A stretch of 64,000 nt of DNA from Armatimonadota bacterium (lineage in GTDB: Bacteria > Armatimonadota > HRBIN16): positions 1,116,001 to 1,180,000 of the forward strand of contig BPGT01000002.1 in the NCBI GenBank assembly GCA_026003175.1, in the 5' to 3' direction. Below the pieces are notes generated by a model, which saw only the letters and a list, made by a program, of their open reading frames with translations, had not been told where the DNA came from and searched no databases. Below are positions 32,417 to 41,631 of the stretch, piece after piece. Within the stretch, counting starts at the first letter, position 1. Each line of letters starts with the position of its first letter. Position numbers and translations under genes: made by a program.

Positions 32417-35125
32417 TCAGGTATGCCGCAGGCTGCCCGTTCTGCCGACACCGTACCTGCTATACAGCCAGGAGATGGCTATCAGCGTGAGCCCGAGACC
32501 TCCAAACGATAGAATACGCATCGGCGTATCCAGAAAGCTCAGGTCAAACAGGAACACCTTCAGCGCGGTAAAGCCTAACAACCCTAACGCAGCGAGCCGC
32601 ACAGGCTGCAGAGAACGCACAATGCCCACAATCAGCATCACCGCCCCGAACAGCGTCCACACCAGCGAAATCGCCATCTGTGCCGGGCGCTGCCAATCGC
32701 CTTTCAGCGCACCCATGACGTGCCAGTAGTAGAAAGCCTCATAGGTCTCTTGTGTAACGCCCCATAGCAGCACCACCAGCGCCAGCGCGACGATGCCTCC
32801 GGTTAGCGATACCTCCGACGAGGTACTCTGCGATGGGTGTCGGCTGAGAAGCACCGCTATCCACACCGTCGCTAGCACGGTCGCCGCAAACGCTAGCGCA
32901 CGCAGGTTCAATAGGGGACCCCATGCAACAGACGTTGCTGAACCGGGCAGGGTAAACAGCGAGTACATCAACAGTACCACAACTGCCGCACTCCCAGCCA
33001 GATAACCCAGCAACCGCATCCCCAGCAGATCCCACGTGATACCCAGCGTAACGAACAGCGCGGCAAGCAGGCTCCATAGCGGCACCAGTGCAAACCACGC
33101 CGCGACCGCCCACAGCTGCGGGTCTATAGACATCCGCCAGGCACGAAAGCCCAGATACACTTCTGCAGAAAGCCCTATCCACATCAACATGCTGACCAAT
33201 ACGCTCAGATAACCGAAGGCTTGCGCCTCCTCTGGAGCGGCACGCCCCCGTTCCCGAGCCACCATCCACGCCAGTAATCCTAGCAAGATGCCCACCAGCA
33301 AGGTGGAGAGCCAGCGGATGTTCCAGAAGGGTGTCCAGGCGTCCACAGGCGCAGAAGCCATCGCCCATACCGGCAGTACCGCTGCCAGCGTCGCAACGAG
33401 GAGCGCACCGAAGCGCACCCACAGGTCGCTCACCCTTGCGCCTAGCCAGTGCAAGAGCGGGGCATATACTGCCCAAACAATAGCCACCGAGTACATTGCC
33501 ACTGCTTGCCACGCCTGCCCGAGACGGGGAGACTGCCACTGCACAGCAAGGGCGGTCTCCTGCGCCAGCAACCATGCTCCACCCAACGCCGCCAGCGCGC
33601 TATACCATGGCGCGAGCTCGTCTTTTATCGCTTGCGCTCGCCGGCTCTCCGCCGCCATCCACGCCGTTGCTGCAACAGCCGTCAACAAGGGCAAACCGCG
33701 CTCGTTCAAGAAAAGCAGATGCCGTTGCGCTTCCACAGTGAGTACGACCGCCGCCAGAGCCAGTAGAGTGAAGCCCCACACAATTTGCCCGGCGCGGTGC
33801 AACAACGGGCTGTTCAATCGCAATCCTAACGCCACCAGCACCGCTGACTGCACGCTCCAGCCTACCACCAGCCAGTCTTGTTTTAGCTGCATCGGTACGG
33901 CAATAGTGAGGAAGAACAGTGCAATGCCACCCAGGCTGTCTCGCAAGTTGCGGTTGTGAGGAGCCCGTTGGTGAACGAGTCCGCTTAGCCCACCCAAAAG
34001 CACCGCCAGCACAAGGGCGAAAGCAGAAGGATAATCCCCCAGTGCTTCACCGATGAGGGCGTAACCCGCCAGCGCATACACGCCCGCATCGGCAAATACC
34101 AGCAACAGCTCCTCCACCTGAGTGTTGGCGCGCTGCACCAGACTACGGAAACAGGCGCATCCGAGGAACAGCAAGAAGTTCAGCGTGACGTATGCGAAAA
34201 CCGACCAGCGGAAACGCTCCTGATAGTTGTCCACTGCCCAGCCCAGCACCAGCAGGATAGTGGCGAAGAAGCTCAGCCATACCAGCGCACGCCACTGCCG
34301 GTACAGCGACACGGCGAGGATGCCCGCGTTCAACACCGTCACGTAGGTAAGAAGCGGGTAAGGACTGGCAGACGCCCCACCTTCAGAACGCAGCAACACT
34401 GGCGTCAGAAACCCGCCAATAGTAGCGAGTATGCTGAGGCTCATCGCATCGTAGCGCAGAGCGAGCATAACCCCCAGAAAAACGGTCGCCGCCATCAGCG
34501 CAAAGGAAAGCTCAAAGGAGAACAGGTGATACCGCTGCGCCCCTGCCCAAATGCTCAGGTAGAGCACCGCGATGCCTGCTCCTGAGATGCCCTCGCTAAA
34601 CCATCGCTCCACCCGCTTGCGCGAATACTCACCGAACGCAAGCAACGCCGCCCCCACCGCGAAACCCAGTACCAGTTTGACTACTTCACCCAGCAGTTGC
34701 CACGTGTACGCAAGGAAAAAGGCGAGCGCAAAGAAGGTGGCGATAGAACCAACCCAGAGCGCGCCTTTGCCTCCCACCAGTTGCTCCCAGTAGCCGCCGA
34801 TGCCCGGCTCCGCTCCTGTCACCAGCGGAGTGACCGGAGGCGCAGGTTCGGTTGGAGGAGGTGTCTCGGAAGGTTGGAGGGTCACTCGAGCAACGGTTTC
34901 CTCGGAAAGCGGGGGGATAACAGGGGGCGGTGGGATAACGGGTTGCGCCGCAATAACGTCGCGCGAAGTAGACGGTTCCGAAGGAGTGGGTACTGCTGTC
35001 TCTGCGGATAAAGAGGGGCGTGTCTGTTGTTCTACCCGCTCCACACGCTGCGTCAGTTCTTCTATCCGACGCTCCAGCTGTTCTAACCGCTGCAGAACCA
35101 GGTCCGAGCCATCGTGCTCAGGCAT
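32417..35125 (-). CDS. DUF2339 multi-pass membrane protein
   Basis: The 902-residue protein begins with a short coiled coil (LVLQRLEQLERRIEELTQRV), then a Pro/Thr-rich linker (about 40-105). More than 20 membrane segments follow, starting at about residue 118 (ALWVGSIATFFALAFFLAYT). GYWEQLVGGKGALWVGS and the segment near TPMRILSFGGLGLTLI are typical of DUF2339. AGGGGG lies nine bases before ATG 35125. The function of the family is unknown; a role at the cell envelope is assumed from topology. It appears to be monocistronic. Confidence 0.92.
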   Translation of the reverse strand: MPEHDGSDLVLQRLEQLERRIEELTQRVERVEQQTRPSLSAETAVPTPSEPSTSRDVIAAQPVIPPPPVIPPLSEETVARVTLQPSETPPPTEPAPPVTPLVTGAEPGIGGYWEQLVGGKGALWVGSIATFFALAFFLAYTWQLLGEVVKLVLGFAVGAALLAFGEYSRKRVERWFSEGISGAGIAVLYLSIWAGAQRYHLFSFELSFALMAATVFLGVMLALRYDAMSLSILATIGGFLTPVLLRSEGGASASPYPLLTYVTVLNAGILAVSLYRQWRALVWLSFFATILLVLGWAVDNYQERFRWSVFAYVTLNFLLFLGCACFRSLVQRANTQVEELLLVFADAGVYALAGYALIGEALGDYPSAFALVLAVLLGGLSGLVHQRAPHNRNLRDSLGGIALFFLTIAVPMQLKQDWLVVGWSVQSAVLVALGLRLNSPLLHRAGQIVWGFTLLALAAVVLTVEAQRHLLFLNERGLPLLTAVAATAWMAAESRRAQAIKDELAPWYSALAALGGAWLLAQETALAVQWQSPRLGQAWQAVAMYSVAIVWAVYAPLLHWLGARVSDLWVRFGALLVATLAAVLPVWAMASAPVDAWTPFWNIRWLSTLLVGILLGLLAWMVARERGRAAPEEAQAFGYLSVLVSMLMWIGLSAEVYLGFRAWRMSIDPQLWAVAAWFALVPLWSLLAALFVTLGITWDLLGMRLLGYLAGSAAVVVLLMYSLFTLPGSATSVAWGPLLNLRALAFAATVLATVWIAVLLSRHPSQSTSSEVSLTGGIVALALVVLLWGVTQETYEAFYYWHVMGALKGDWQRPAQMAISLVWTLFGAVMLIVGIVRSLQPVRLAALGLLGFTALKVFLFDLSFLDTPMRILSFGGLGLTLIAISWLYSRYGVGRTGSLRHT

Positions 35126-35315
35126 GATCGATTACCCCCTGGCAGTGTTCGCGTGGTATTTTGCATCAACAACAAGCAAAGCCTTTGTGCGCAGACCACA
35201 AATCCCGAACAGCTTCTACCATGAAATACGACACTCTATTATCCCGAAAAGTTTCATCATGCGCGGGCGTAGCGTTTTTACGCCTCAGGCTGGGAGTTGT
35301 TCAAGGGTATTATAG

Positions 35316-35400
35316 CAAAAAAACCCACAGGTCAGTGCTGCCTCCGACCTGTGGGAAGTTGGGTGTGCTGCCGATAGGATTGTCCAGTAGTGCTTAGCCT
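35316..35400 (-). ncRNA. Candidate small RNA of about 85 bases
   Basis: On the minus strand an exact TATAAT (35412-35407) is followed about 85 bases later by a textbook intrinsic terminator, with no reading frame between. The predicted RNA starts near 35400 and contains one upstream unpaired stretch and the terminal hairpin with a GGAGGCAGC loop. The loop could pair with ribosome sites as in trans-acting small RNAs. The -35 is poor. It matches no RNA family that I recognise. Confidence 0.4.
35317..35355 (-). terminator. Minus-strand intrinsic terminator with no gene upstream
   Basis: A 10-base perfect stem (CCCACAGGTC at 35324-35333 with 35346-35355, 12-base loop) is followed on the minus strand by seven T (35323-35317). 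The only possible source of transcription is the short region up to about 35,560. Confidence 0.8.
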
Positions 35401-35578
35401 ATCTAAATTATACGGTATTTTTGCGCAAAAATCCAGAGTTTTCGATAGCCTTCCCAAAATTTTTCGTAAAAAATGGCCTCTCCGCGCCGTATAGTCCCCC
35501 TGGGTCTGCTGGCAGGTTTCCTCACGAAGAAGATGGAATATTAGCTGCAAAGGCGTGCACCACACCGGAGGGACACTT

Positions 35579-36664
35579 ATGCAGACGCTAACCAGCGTGG
35601 AACGCATACACAACATCCTGAAGCGTCAGCCAGTAGACCGCATCGGTGTCTTCGAGCATTTCTGGGGCGATACCTACAAAAGCTGGCTGGAAGAAGGCTA
35701 CATCCGCGAGGGCGAAAACCTTGCCGACCATTTCGGCTACGATCTGGAGCTCTGCTGGCCCTTCAATATGATAGCCGACTTGGACTACGTGCCGGAAGTG
35801 ATGGAAGAGACGGCAGAAACCATCCTCGTGCGCGATGGAAACGGCGCATTGCTACGCCGTCACAAACTACACGACTCCACACCGGAACATGTGGACTTTC
35901 TGGTGAAAGACCGCCGCGCATGGGAGGAGCATATCAAACCGAAGCTGACGCCAGACCGCCGGCGTATCAACTTCGAAGCCTACCGCAATACACGCCGCTA
36001 CGCGCAGGAGAAACAGCGATTCTTTTGCTGGTCGGGCGTGAATGTGTTCGAACTGATGCACCCCGTCTGCGGTCACGAGTATATGCTGATGGGCATGATT
36101 GACGACCCCGAGTGGGTGAAAGATATGGTCCACACCTACGCCGACCTGACCATTCATCTCATGGAAATCTTGTTCGCCGAGGAGGGGCTACCAGACGGCA
36201 CCTGGTTCTACGAAGACATGGGTTTCAAGGGGCGTCCCTTCATGTCGCCCGCAATGTATAAAGAAATCGTGCAGCCGGGACACATCAAGACCATTCAGTT
36301 CGCCAAGAGCCTGGGGCTTCCGGTGATTATGCATTCTTGTGGCTATGTGGAACCGCTAGTGCCGGGCATGATCGAGGCGGGCATTGACTGCCTGCAGGTG
36401 ATTGAGGTCAAAGCGGGTATGGACCTGGTGCGTCTATACCGCAACTTCGGCGACCGGCTCTCCTTCATGGGCGGCATCGATGTGCGCGTACTCTATTCTA
36501 ACGACAAGCGCAAAATAGACGCCGAGCTGGAGGCGAAAATCCCTGTCGTGAAAGGTAACTACGGCTACGTACTGCACAGCGACCACTCCATCCCCAATAC
36601 CGTGCACTACGAGACCTATCGCTACTTCGTACAACGGGGACTGGAGCTGGGCAGGTACGACTAA
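35579..36664 (+). CDS. Uroporphyrinogen decarboxylase (URO-D) family protein
   Basis: From ATG 35579 (GGAGG seven bases upstream) the product has 361 residues. It has the URO-D barrel start (TSVERIHNILKRQPVDRIGV) and the HSCGYVEPLVPGMIEAGIDC segment that resembles corrinoid methyltransferases of the MtaA/MtbA branch rather than HemE. Key HemE arginines at the N-terminus are not evident. In saprophytes with many glycosidases such proteins are often found near sugar-degradation genes. The true substrate is unknown. The DUF4038 gene converges on it. Confidence 0.85.
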   Translation: MQTLTSVERIHNILKRQPVDRIGVFEHFWGDTYKSWLEEGYIREGENLADHFGYDLELCWPFNMIADLDYVPEVMEETAETILVRDGNGALLRRHKLHDSTPEHVDFLVKDRRAWEEHIKPKLTPDRRRINFEAYRNTRRYAQEKQRFFCWSGVNVFELMHPVCGHEYMLMGMIDDPEWVKDMVHTYADLTIHLMEILFAEEGLPDGTWFYEDMGFKGRPFMSPAMYKEIVQPGHIKTIQFAKSLGLPVIMHSCGYVEPLVPGMIEAGIDCLQVIEVKAGMDLVRLYRNFGDRLSFMGGIDVRVLYSNDKRKIDAELEAKIPVVKGNYGYVLHSDHSIPNTVHYETYRYFVQRGLELGRYD

Positions 36665-36673
36665 GCCCCACTT

Positions 36674-38014
36674 TCAGGTAGCAGGCTTTCGGTATCGCTT
36701 GCCCACCTCATCCAGCACCAGAACCCAGTCTTCCTCGCTCGTTTCGCCTCCGGGAGGAGTGAAAGTGCGCTCGCCGCGCCGAGCAAACTCTCCGACCAAT
36801 TGTGCCTGCCCGTTGCGCGGATTAAACCACCATGCCCGGAGGCTTTTACCGTTCAACTTCTCCGTATCCACAGTCACCGACATGGGCACAGGTAGGTAAA
36901 CGAAGGCATAACTGCCGTCTACGCTTCGTGCGGCGCGAATATGTTGCGCGCCCTTGCCGACGTCGCCGACTATCAACGACTGGTCAGGCACACGCAAGAG
37001 TATCGGGCGAGAGAGCATCAACGCCTTCACATACCGCATCTGTGAAGCACCGGGCAGGAGAAGCGCTTCTTTCCACGAGGTACGTGCATGGGAGATCGGC
37101 TGTCGCTTGCCCGGTTCATACATCTGCCAGATGTCGTGGCAGCCGTAGGTATGTCCATGCGCCCCCGCCAGCAGTGCCCAGTAAGCAGCACGACGCACGT
37201 CGTGGTCGTTGAACCAGCCGTTTTTGGGGTCCCAGTTGATGGGGTGGTCTTCGTAGTTCGGCTCTCCGTCCATACAGGGCTTGACAGGCTCAAGCCGATA
37301 GTCCCGCTCAATCATCTCGTAATTGGGTATCGGTCTGGCATGATGTCCCGACTGCAGCATATTGAAATCCAGCCACTCTTCTTCATGCAGCCACCGCGAG
37401 CTGGACTGCCCGCCCATCGGGTGGTAAGTGATGAGGTGTTCCCCTCCATCCCCCCTGCGCAGTCCGTCCGCCATCGCCCGCCATATCGCCAGATGGGTGT
37501 CGTTCTCTATCGGGCGGTCGCCCCCTAAAATCCAGATGATGGGTTTCCCCCGATAGCGTTTCCCAAGAAACTCGCCGTAGATGCGGGCATTGTCCGGGGT
37601 GAAAATCTCGGGACCCGCACCCCACTTTTTGTTCACCTTGTCGCCCCAGGTGGGCAACATACCGATGTACAGTCCCAGTTCCTCTGCCCTGCTCACAATG
37701 AAATCCACATGGCGGAAGTAATCCTCGTTGGGCTGGGTGGGATCGTTGTGATGCAGAGGGGTATGTCCGTATGCGTTGGGCGTGCCCAACCCGTCGAACT
37801 CCGCCAGCGCAACCGCCTGTATGACGGTGAAGCCTTTGGCGGCACGGTCTCTTAGGTACAGATCCGCCTCCTCACGTGTGAGGCGATGAAACAGCTCCCA
37901 CGCGGTATCCCCCAGATAGAAGAAGGGACGTCCCCTTTCGGTCACCAGATAGCGCCCGCTACAGGGATGTGTTGGGTGACGAAACACCTTTAGACGTGGC
38001 AATCTCGCAGGCAT
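36674..38014 (-). CDS. DUF4038 apiosidase-like glycosidase
   Basis: From ATG 38014 (GGAGGA six to seven bases upstream) the product has 446 residues. It is a TIM-barrel protein of the DUF4038/GH140 kind: [20 protein letters not shown] near residue 30, [34 protein letters not shown] and [10 protein letters not shown]. The Asp after ILGG and the Glu in DGEPNYE are the expected catalytic residues. A C-terminal beta domain (from about 355, collagen-binding-like) ends the protein. No signal peptide is seen. GH140 enzymes release apiose from pectin; here substrate is inferred from family only. Confidence 0.85.
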   Translation of the reverse strand: MPARLPRLKVFRHPTHPCSGRYLVTERGRPFFYLGDTAWELFHRLTREEADLYLRDRAAKGFTVIQAVALAEFDGLGTPNAYGHTPLHHNDPTQPNEDYFRHVDFIVSRAEELGLYIGMLPTWGDKVNKKWGAGPEIFTPDNARIYGEFLGKRYRGKPIIWILGGDRPIENDTHLAIWRAMADGLRRGDGGEHLITYHPMGGQSSSRWLHEEEWLDFNMLQSGHHARPIPNYEMIERDYRLEPVKPCMDGEPNYEDHPINWDPKNGWFNDHDVRRAAYWALLAGAHGHTYGCHDIWQMYEPGKRQPISHARTSWKEALLLPGASQMRYVKALMLSRPILLRVPDQSLIVGDVGKGAQHIRAARSVDGSYAFVYLPVPMSVTVDTEKLNGKSLRAWWFNPRNGQAQLVGEFARRGERTFTPPGGETSEEDWVLVLDEVGKRYRKPAT

Positions 38015-38075
38015 CTTTTTCCTCCTCCAGGCAGCTGTATAAGACGCCGACGGAGGTGAATCCTTCTCGGAAAGG

Positions 38076-38954
38076 CTAATATCCGTATGCTCCTGACGAG
38101 GCAATGTAGGTGCGATAGGTTGGAAGCATGACTGCAGCCAGCATGACTGCCGTCATGACCGCACATACCGTAACGATGAGCCAGGTGGGTTTTCGTTTCA
38201 GCCCGGGCAGAAGGACAAACAACGGAGTTAAAGAGGCTATTGACAGTACAGCGATACGCCACACGGGAACCGGCACAAAAGCGATTGCATTTACCCAGAT
38301 AAGCCCCAGCGTACCGGCGACGAAAGCCACGCCTCCTGAGCCAATGCTGCCCTCTCGTCGCCAGAACACAAGGGGCACCGTTGCACCAATCACCGCAGCA
38401 ACTGCACCGCTGAACTGCGACAGCGACGAGCTATTAGACCACAGCAGCACCAGTCCTCCGCCTCCTGCCACCATCGACAGTACCAGCGGCACCAGTATCC
38501 CCGGCATATTGGCCGCTAATCGCGCCTGCAGGCTCCACCACAACCACCAGCCCAGTGCCAGCGAGATCCACCAGATATACGCCGAGGCTCCTTGCCACAC
38601 GTTACCCATTAGCGGACGTAGCACGAACCAGGAGATGGCCGCTACCAGCACGGCACGTCCCGCATCACGCAGAAGGGGGCTATTGGCGGCAAAATGCTCG
38701 ATAACGCCCCACACAGCAACGATGGTAGCAACCACAAAGAGCCACTCGTTCGAGTCCACCGGAGGAAAGCTCATCGGCAAGCCGACTATGCGCCAGTGGG
38801 CGAAAAGGTATCCAGCCGCCAGGGCAAGGGGGGTGCCCCAGTGCGTAGGCACCCCCTCCCTGCGCCACGCACGCCAGCTCACTGCCAGAATGAGCAATGT
38901 GATCACAGCGGGGAGCAGTGCCCCCCACACGAGCTGTTGTGCGAAAAAGGTCAT
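38076..38954 (-). CDS. Multi-pass membrane protein, unknown function
   Basis: The 292-residue protein has about nine to ten hydrophobic segments from the N-terminus ([20 protein letters not shown]) to the C-terminus ([19 protein letters not shown]), with short loops. It starts 11 bases after the yceI stop with a GGAGG-like site (TAGGAGGC) upstream, so it is the third gene of the arsR-yceI operon. I do not recognise the family. Confidence 0.7.
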   Translation of the reverse strand: MTFFAQQLVWGALLPAVITLLILAVSWRAWRREGVPTHWGTPLALAAGYLFAHWRIVGLPMSFPPVDSNEWLFVVATIVAVWGVIEHFAANSPLLRDAGRAVLVAAISWFVLRPLMGNVWQGASAYIWWISLALGWWLWWSLQARLAANMPGILVPLVLSMVAGGGGLVLLWSNSSSLSQFSGAVAAVIGATVPLVFWRREGSIGSGGVAFVAGTLGLIWVNAIAFVPVPVWRIAVLSIASLTPLFVLLPGLKRKPTWLIVTVCAVMTAVMLAAVMLPTYRTYIASSGAYGY

Positions 38955-38965
38955 GAAATAGCCTC

Positions 38966-39544
38966 CTACTGTCTTCCCGCTTCTACACTGAGGGTGATGC
39001 GCACCTCGTCCCCTAAGGCAGGTAGTCCGTACCGGATGCCGAATTCGCTGCGCCGGATGGTGAAGGTGGTCTCAAAGCCGATGATTTCGCGCCCCTGCGG
39101 GTTCTTACCCTTGCCCGTCAGGGTAACGTTGGCAGTAACAGGACGAGTGACGCCGCGTATCGTCAGGTTGCCCTTCACCTGCACCGTGTTCGCGTTCACC
39201 CTTCGCACCTCCGTGCTGCGGAAGGTGATGGTGGGGAACTGTCGCGTGTTGAAGAAATCCGGACTGCGCAGGTGGTTATCGCGCTGTTCGTTCGCAGTGT
39301 AGACGCTATTGGCATCTACCTCAATAGCAACCGAACTGCGCTCAGGGTTACGCTCGTCGATCGTGATAGAGCCGGTTACCTGATTGAAACGACCGTAGAC
39401 GTATGCGGTGTTCATGTGCTTTACCCGAAACACCAACGAGGTATGTACCGGGTCAATCTGGTAAGTTTGCGCGGCTGCAGGCATCGCCCACAGCACGCCA
39501 AGCCAACTTGCTACCACAGCCAAAACGCCTAAAGGTTTGTACAT
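38966..39544 (-). CDS. YceI-family periplasmic lipid-binding protein
   Basis: From ATG 39544 (GGAGGAGGAT upstream) the product has 192 residues with a signal peptide ending at AMPAAAQ (about residue 26). The YceI beta-barrel follows: YQIDPVHTSLVFRVKHM, FNQVTGSITIDERNPERSS and LTIRGVTRPVTANVTL. YceI proteins bind isoprenoid lipids in the periplasm and are often induced by stress. The preceding arsR-type gene ends four bases before this start, so the regulator probably controls it. Confidence 0.93.
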   Translation of the reverse strand: MYKPLGVLAVVASWLGVLWAMPAAAQTYQIDPVHTSLVFRVKHMNTAYVYGRFNQVTGSITIDERNPERSSVAIEVDANSVYTANEQRDNHLRSPDFFNTRQFPTITFRSTEVRRVNANTVQVKGNLTIRGVTRPVTANVTLTGKGKNPQGREIIGFETTFTIRRSEFGIRYGLPALGDEVRITLSVEAGRQ

Positions 39545-39548
39545 TGTC

Positions 39549-39893
39549 TTATCCTCCTCCTTGTTGATGTATGTCTTCGCGCGGCTCGCGCGCGGTTGCT
39601 GCCTGAGGGACTGTTGGTTCCATAGACAGCGAACGCAACAAGTGCTCACCGAAAATCTGCACTGCGTCTTTTCGTAAGCGAAAGTAATGATGTTGCCCCT
39701 GTTTGCGCATCTCTACCAGCCCGGCGTTTACCAACATGTTCAGATGATGCGAAACGGTCGCCTGGGCGACGGGAAAAAGCTGTGCCAGCTGCCCACACGA
39801 TATTTCCTCGTGCGAAGCAATCACTTTGAGGATAGCGAAACGTGTTGGGTCAGCAATCGCTTTGGCTATACGCACCAGATTCGAGTCATCCAT
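39549..39893 (-). CDS. ArsR-family transcriptional regulator
   Basis: The 114-residue protein has an ArsR winged helix (IAKAIADPTRFAILKVIAS, CGQLAQLFPVAQATVSHHLN, MRKQGQHHYFRL). It lacks an ELCVCDL metal-binding box; only one Cys lies near the first helix, so it is probably not a classic metal sensor. The C-terminal tail after residue 95 is polar and likely disordered. It leads the operon with yceI and the membrane protein and is divergent from ndh. Confidence 0.9.
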   Translation of the reverse strand: MDDSNLVRIAKAIADPTRFAILKVIASHEEISCGQLAQLFPVAQATVSHHLNMLVNAGLVEMRKQGQHHYFRLRKDAVQIFGEHLLRSLSMEPTVPQAATAREPREDIHQQGGG

Positions 39894-39934
39894 CTGTATC
39901 GCCTAGCTCATTCTTAAGATGTTCACCTATGCTT

Positions 39935-40001
39935 CTATACATCTATACAGCTACGAAAAGTTCCCTACACGAAACTCAATAGCGAGCGAAAAAGGTATAA
40001 T
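39935..40001. promoter_or_regulatory. Shared promoter region between arsR-type gene and ndh
   Basis: A tandem CTATACA repeat (39935-39941 and 39943-39949) lies about 42 bases upstream of the ArsR start. On the plus side an exact TATAAT at 39996-40001 lies 64 bases before the ndh ATG. The repeats may be an operator for the ArsR protein. No -35 is convincing on either strand. Confidence 0.35.
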
Positions 40002-40065
40002 TAGTGTAGATAAATATTTTCCGCCGTGACCGCGCCTGTCTCCCTACAGATGAAGGAGGTTTGCC

Positions 40066-41367
40066 ATGCGAAACACACACGTGGTTGTTCTCGGCGCAGG
40101 TTTCGGCGGTCTGAGCGCAGTGAAGTATCTGGCAAAAGACCGCCGCGTGCGCGTGACGCTGGTGGATAGAAACAACTACCACCTGTTTCAGCCCCTGCTG
40201 TATCAGGTAGCGATTGCCGGTCTGGAGGCTCCACAGGTTGCCTGGCCCATTCGCGCGATGTTACGTCGCTACCCCAATGCCCGCTTCTTGATGGGCAACG
40301 TCGAGTCGGTAGACCCGATAGACAAGCGGGTATGGGTAGATGGCAAGCCGGTGTCTTACGATTACCTGGTGGTATCGCTCGGAAGCACCCCGCACGATTA
40401 CGGTATTCCGGGCGTACGCGAGAATGCCATCCCGCTCAAGTCGCTGGGCAACGCGATGGCTATCCGGGACAGGATATTCAGCGCAGTAGAGGAAGCGGTG
40501 ATGACAATAGAATCGACGCGCAGGCAGGCGCTGCTCACCTTTGTGGTGGTAGGCGGCGGTCCGACGGGAGTGGAACTGGCAGGTGCGCTGGCGGAGCTGA
40601 AAAGGCACGTGCTGGTACGGGATTATCCTGAGATTGCGCCTGAAGAGATGCGCATTGTGCTCATCGAGGCAGCAGACCGCCTGCTCGGTTACCTCTCACT
40701 GCAGGCTTCCACTTACACCCGCCGTGTGCTGGAGCAGATGGGAGTAACGGTCACGACAGGTGCTGCGGTCTCAGAAGTAAGCCCCTTCGGGGTTTACCTG
40801 AGGGATGGCAGTTTCATCCCCAGCTATCTGGTCATCTGGACAGCAGGCGTCAAGGGAATCAGCATACCTGGCTTGCCAGAAGGACACAACGGACGCATCC
40901 CAACCACTCCAGAATTGTATATTCCCGACCTGCCCGATATCTACGTGGTGGGTGATCTAAACGGTCTGTCGGTGGCAGGCAAACCTTTGCCTCAGGTGGC
41001 TCCGATGGCAAAGCAGCAGGGTGCCTGGGCAGCACGTAACATCCTGCGACGCCTGCACGGGCAGCCCGAGTTGCCCTTCCGCTATCGCGATAAAGGGAAC
41101 TTGGTGACCATCGGGCGCAACCACGCTGTTGGCGAGGTGAAAGGCGTTCGCTTCGCAGGTCGTCTGGCTTGGTTGACGTGGCTAGCCGTGCATATCTACT
41201 ACCTGACCGGTTTTCGCAATCGGCTGATGGTAATGGGGAACTGGATATACAGCTACCTCACTTACGATTTCGCCGTGCGCGTGATTCACCGCAGGCACCA
41301 GTTCCCATACCCCTCCGAAGAGCAAACACCTTCGGACCTGGAGCCGCTAACCAACTCGCCTAGTTAA
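40066..41367 (+). CDS. ndh: Type II NADH dehydrogenase
   Basis: The 433-residue flavoprotein has an FAD-binding N-terminus (VVVLGAGFGGLSAVKYLAKD) and NHLFQPLLYQVA-like YHLFQPLLYQVAIAGLEA. The NADH-binding motif is VVVGGGPTGVELAGALAEL, and the C-terminal FAD contact is DIYVVGDLNG. The C-terminal hydrophobic helix region (AWLTWLAVHIYYLTGFRNRL) anchors it to the membrane. It oxidises NADH and reduces quinone without pumping protons. GGAGG lies eight bases before ATG 40066. It appears to be monocistronic. Confidence 0.95.
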   Translation: MRNTHVVVLGAGFGGLSAVKYLAKDRRVRVTLVDRNNYHLFQPLLYQVAIAGLEAPQVAWPIRAMLRRYPNARFLMGNVESVDPIDKRVWVDGKPVSYDYLVVSLGSTPHDYGIPGVRENAIPLKSLGNAMAIRDRIFSAVEEAVMTIESTRRQALLTFVVVGGGPTGVELAGALAELKRHVLVRDYPEIAPEEMRIVLIEAADRLLGYLSLQASTYTRRVLEQMGVTVTTGAAVSEVSPFGVYLRDGSFIPSYLVIWTAGVKGISIPGLPEGHNGRIPTTPELYIPDLPDIYVVGDLNGLSVAGKPLPQVAPMAKQQGAWAARNILRRLHGQPELPFRYRDKGNLVTIGRNHAVGEVKGVRFAGRLAWLTWLAVHIYYLTGFRNRLMVMGNWIYSYLTYDFAVRVIHRRHQFPYPSEEQTPSDLEPLTNSPS

Positions 41368-41384
41368 GAGGGCGAAACGTGTTA

Positions 41385-41414
41385 GCAGGAGGGCGGAGGT
41401 ATCCACCCTCCTGC
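41385..41414 (+). terminator. Hairpin after ndh
   Basis: A 9-base perfect stem (41385-41393 with 41406-41414) with a 12-base loop follows the ndh stop by 17 bases. It lacks a T-run, so termination is only possible. Confidence 0.4.
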
Positions 41415-41631
41415 ACTGTATTGCATCACCTCACTAAAGTTTTGAATAGCTGAAGCTTTTGGTTTGGGTTGACTCCTTTTAGCTTCTTATGCTAAGATAC
41501 ACCAGTCAACGAGATGTGACGGCTATCTCCAGGGGGATGTGTGACACCCTTGCCGCTCTCTCACCTTTCGCCTCTTGACGCCGCCGCGTGTTGTTGACCA
41601 CAATCACCCTCCAGAAAGGAGAGCAATTCAC

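Noticed and set aside
35324-35355. Signal recognition particle RNA, because of GGAGGCAGC in the loop
   Set aside because: The conserved GGAA tetraloop, the asymmetric internal loop and the long helix are absent.
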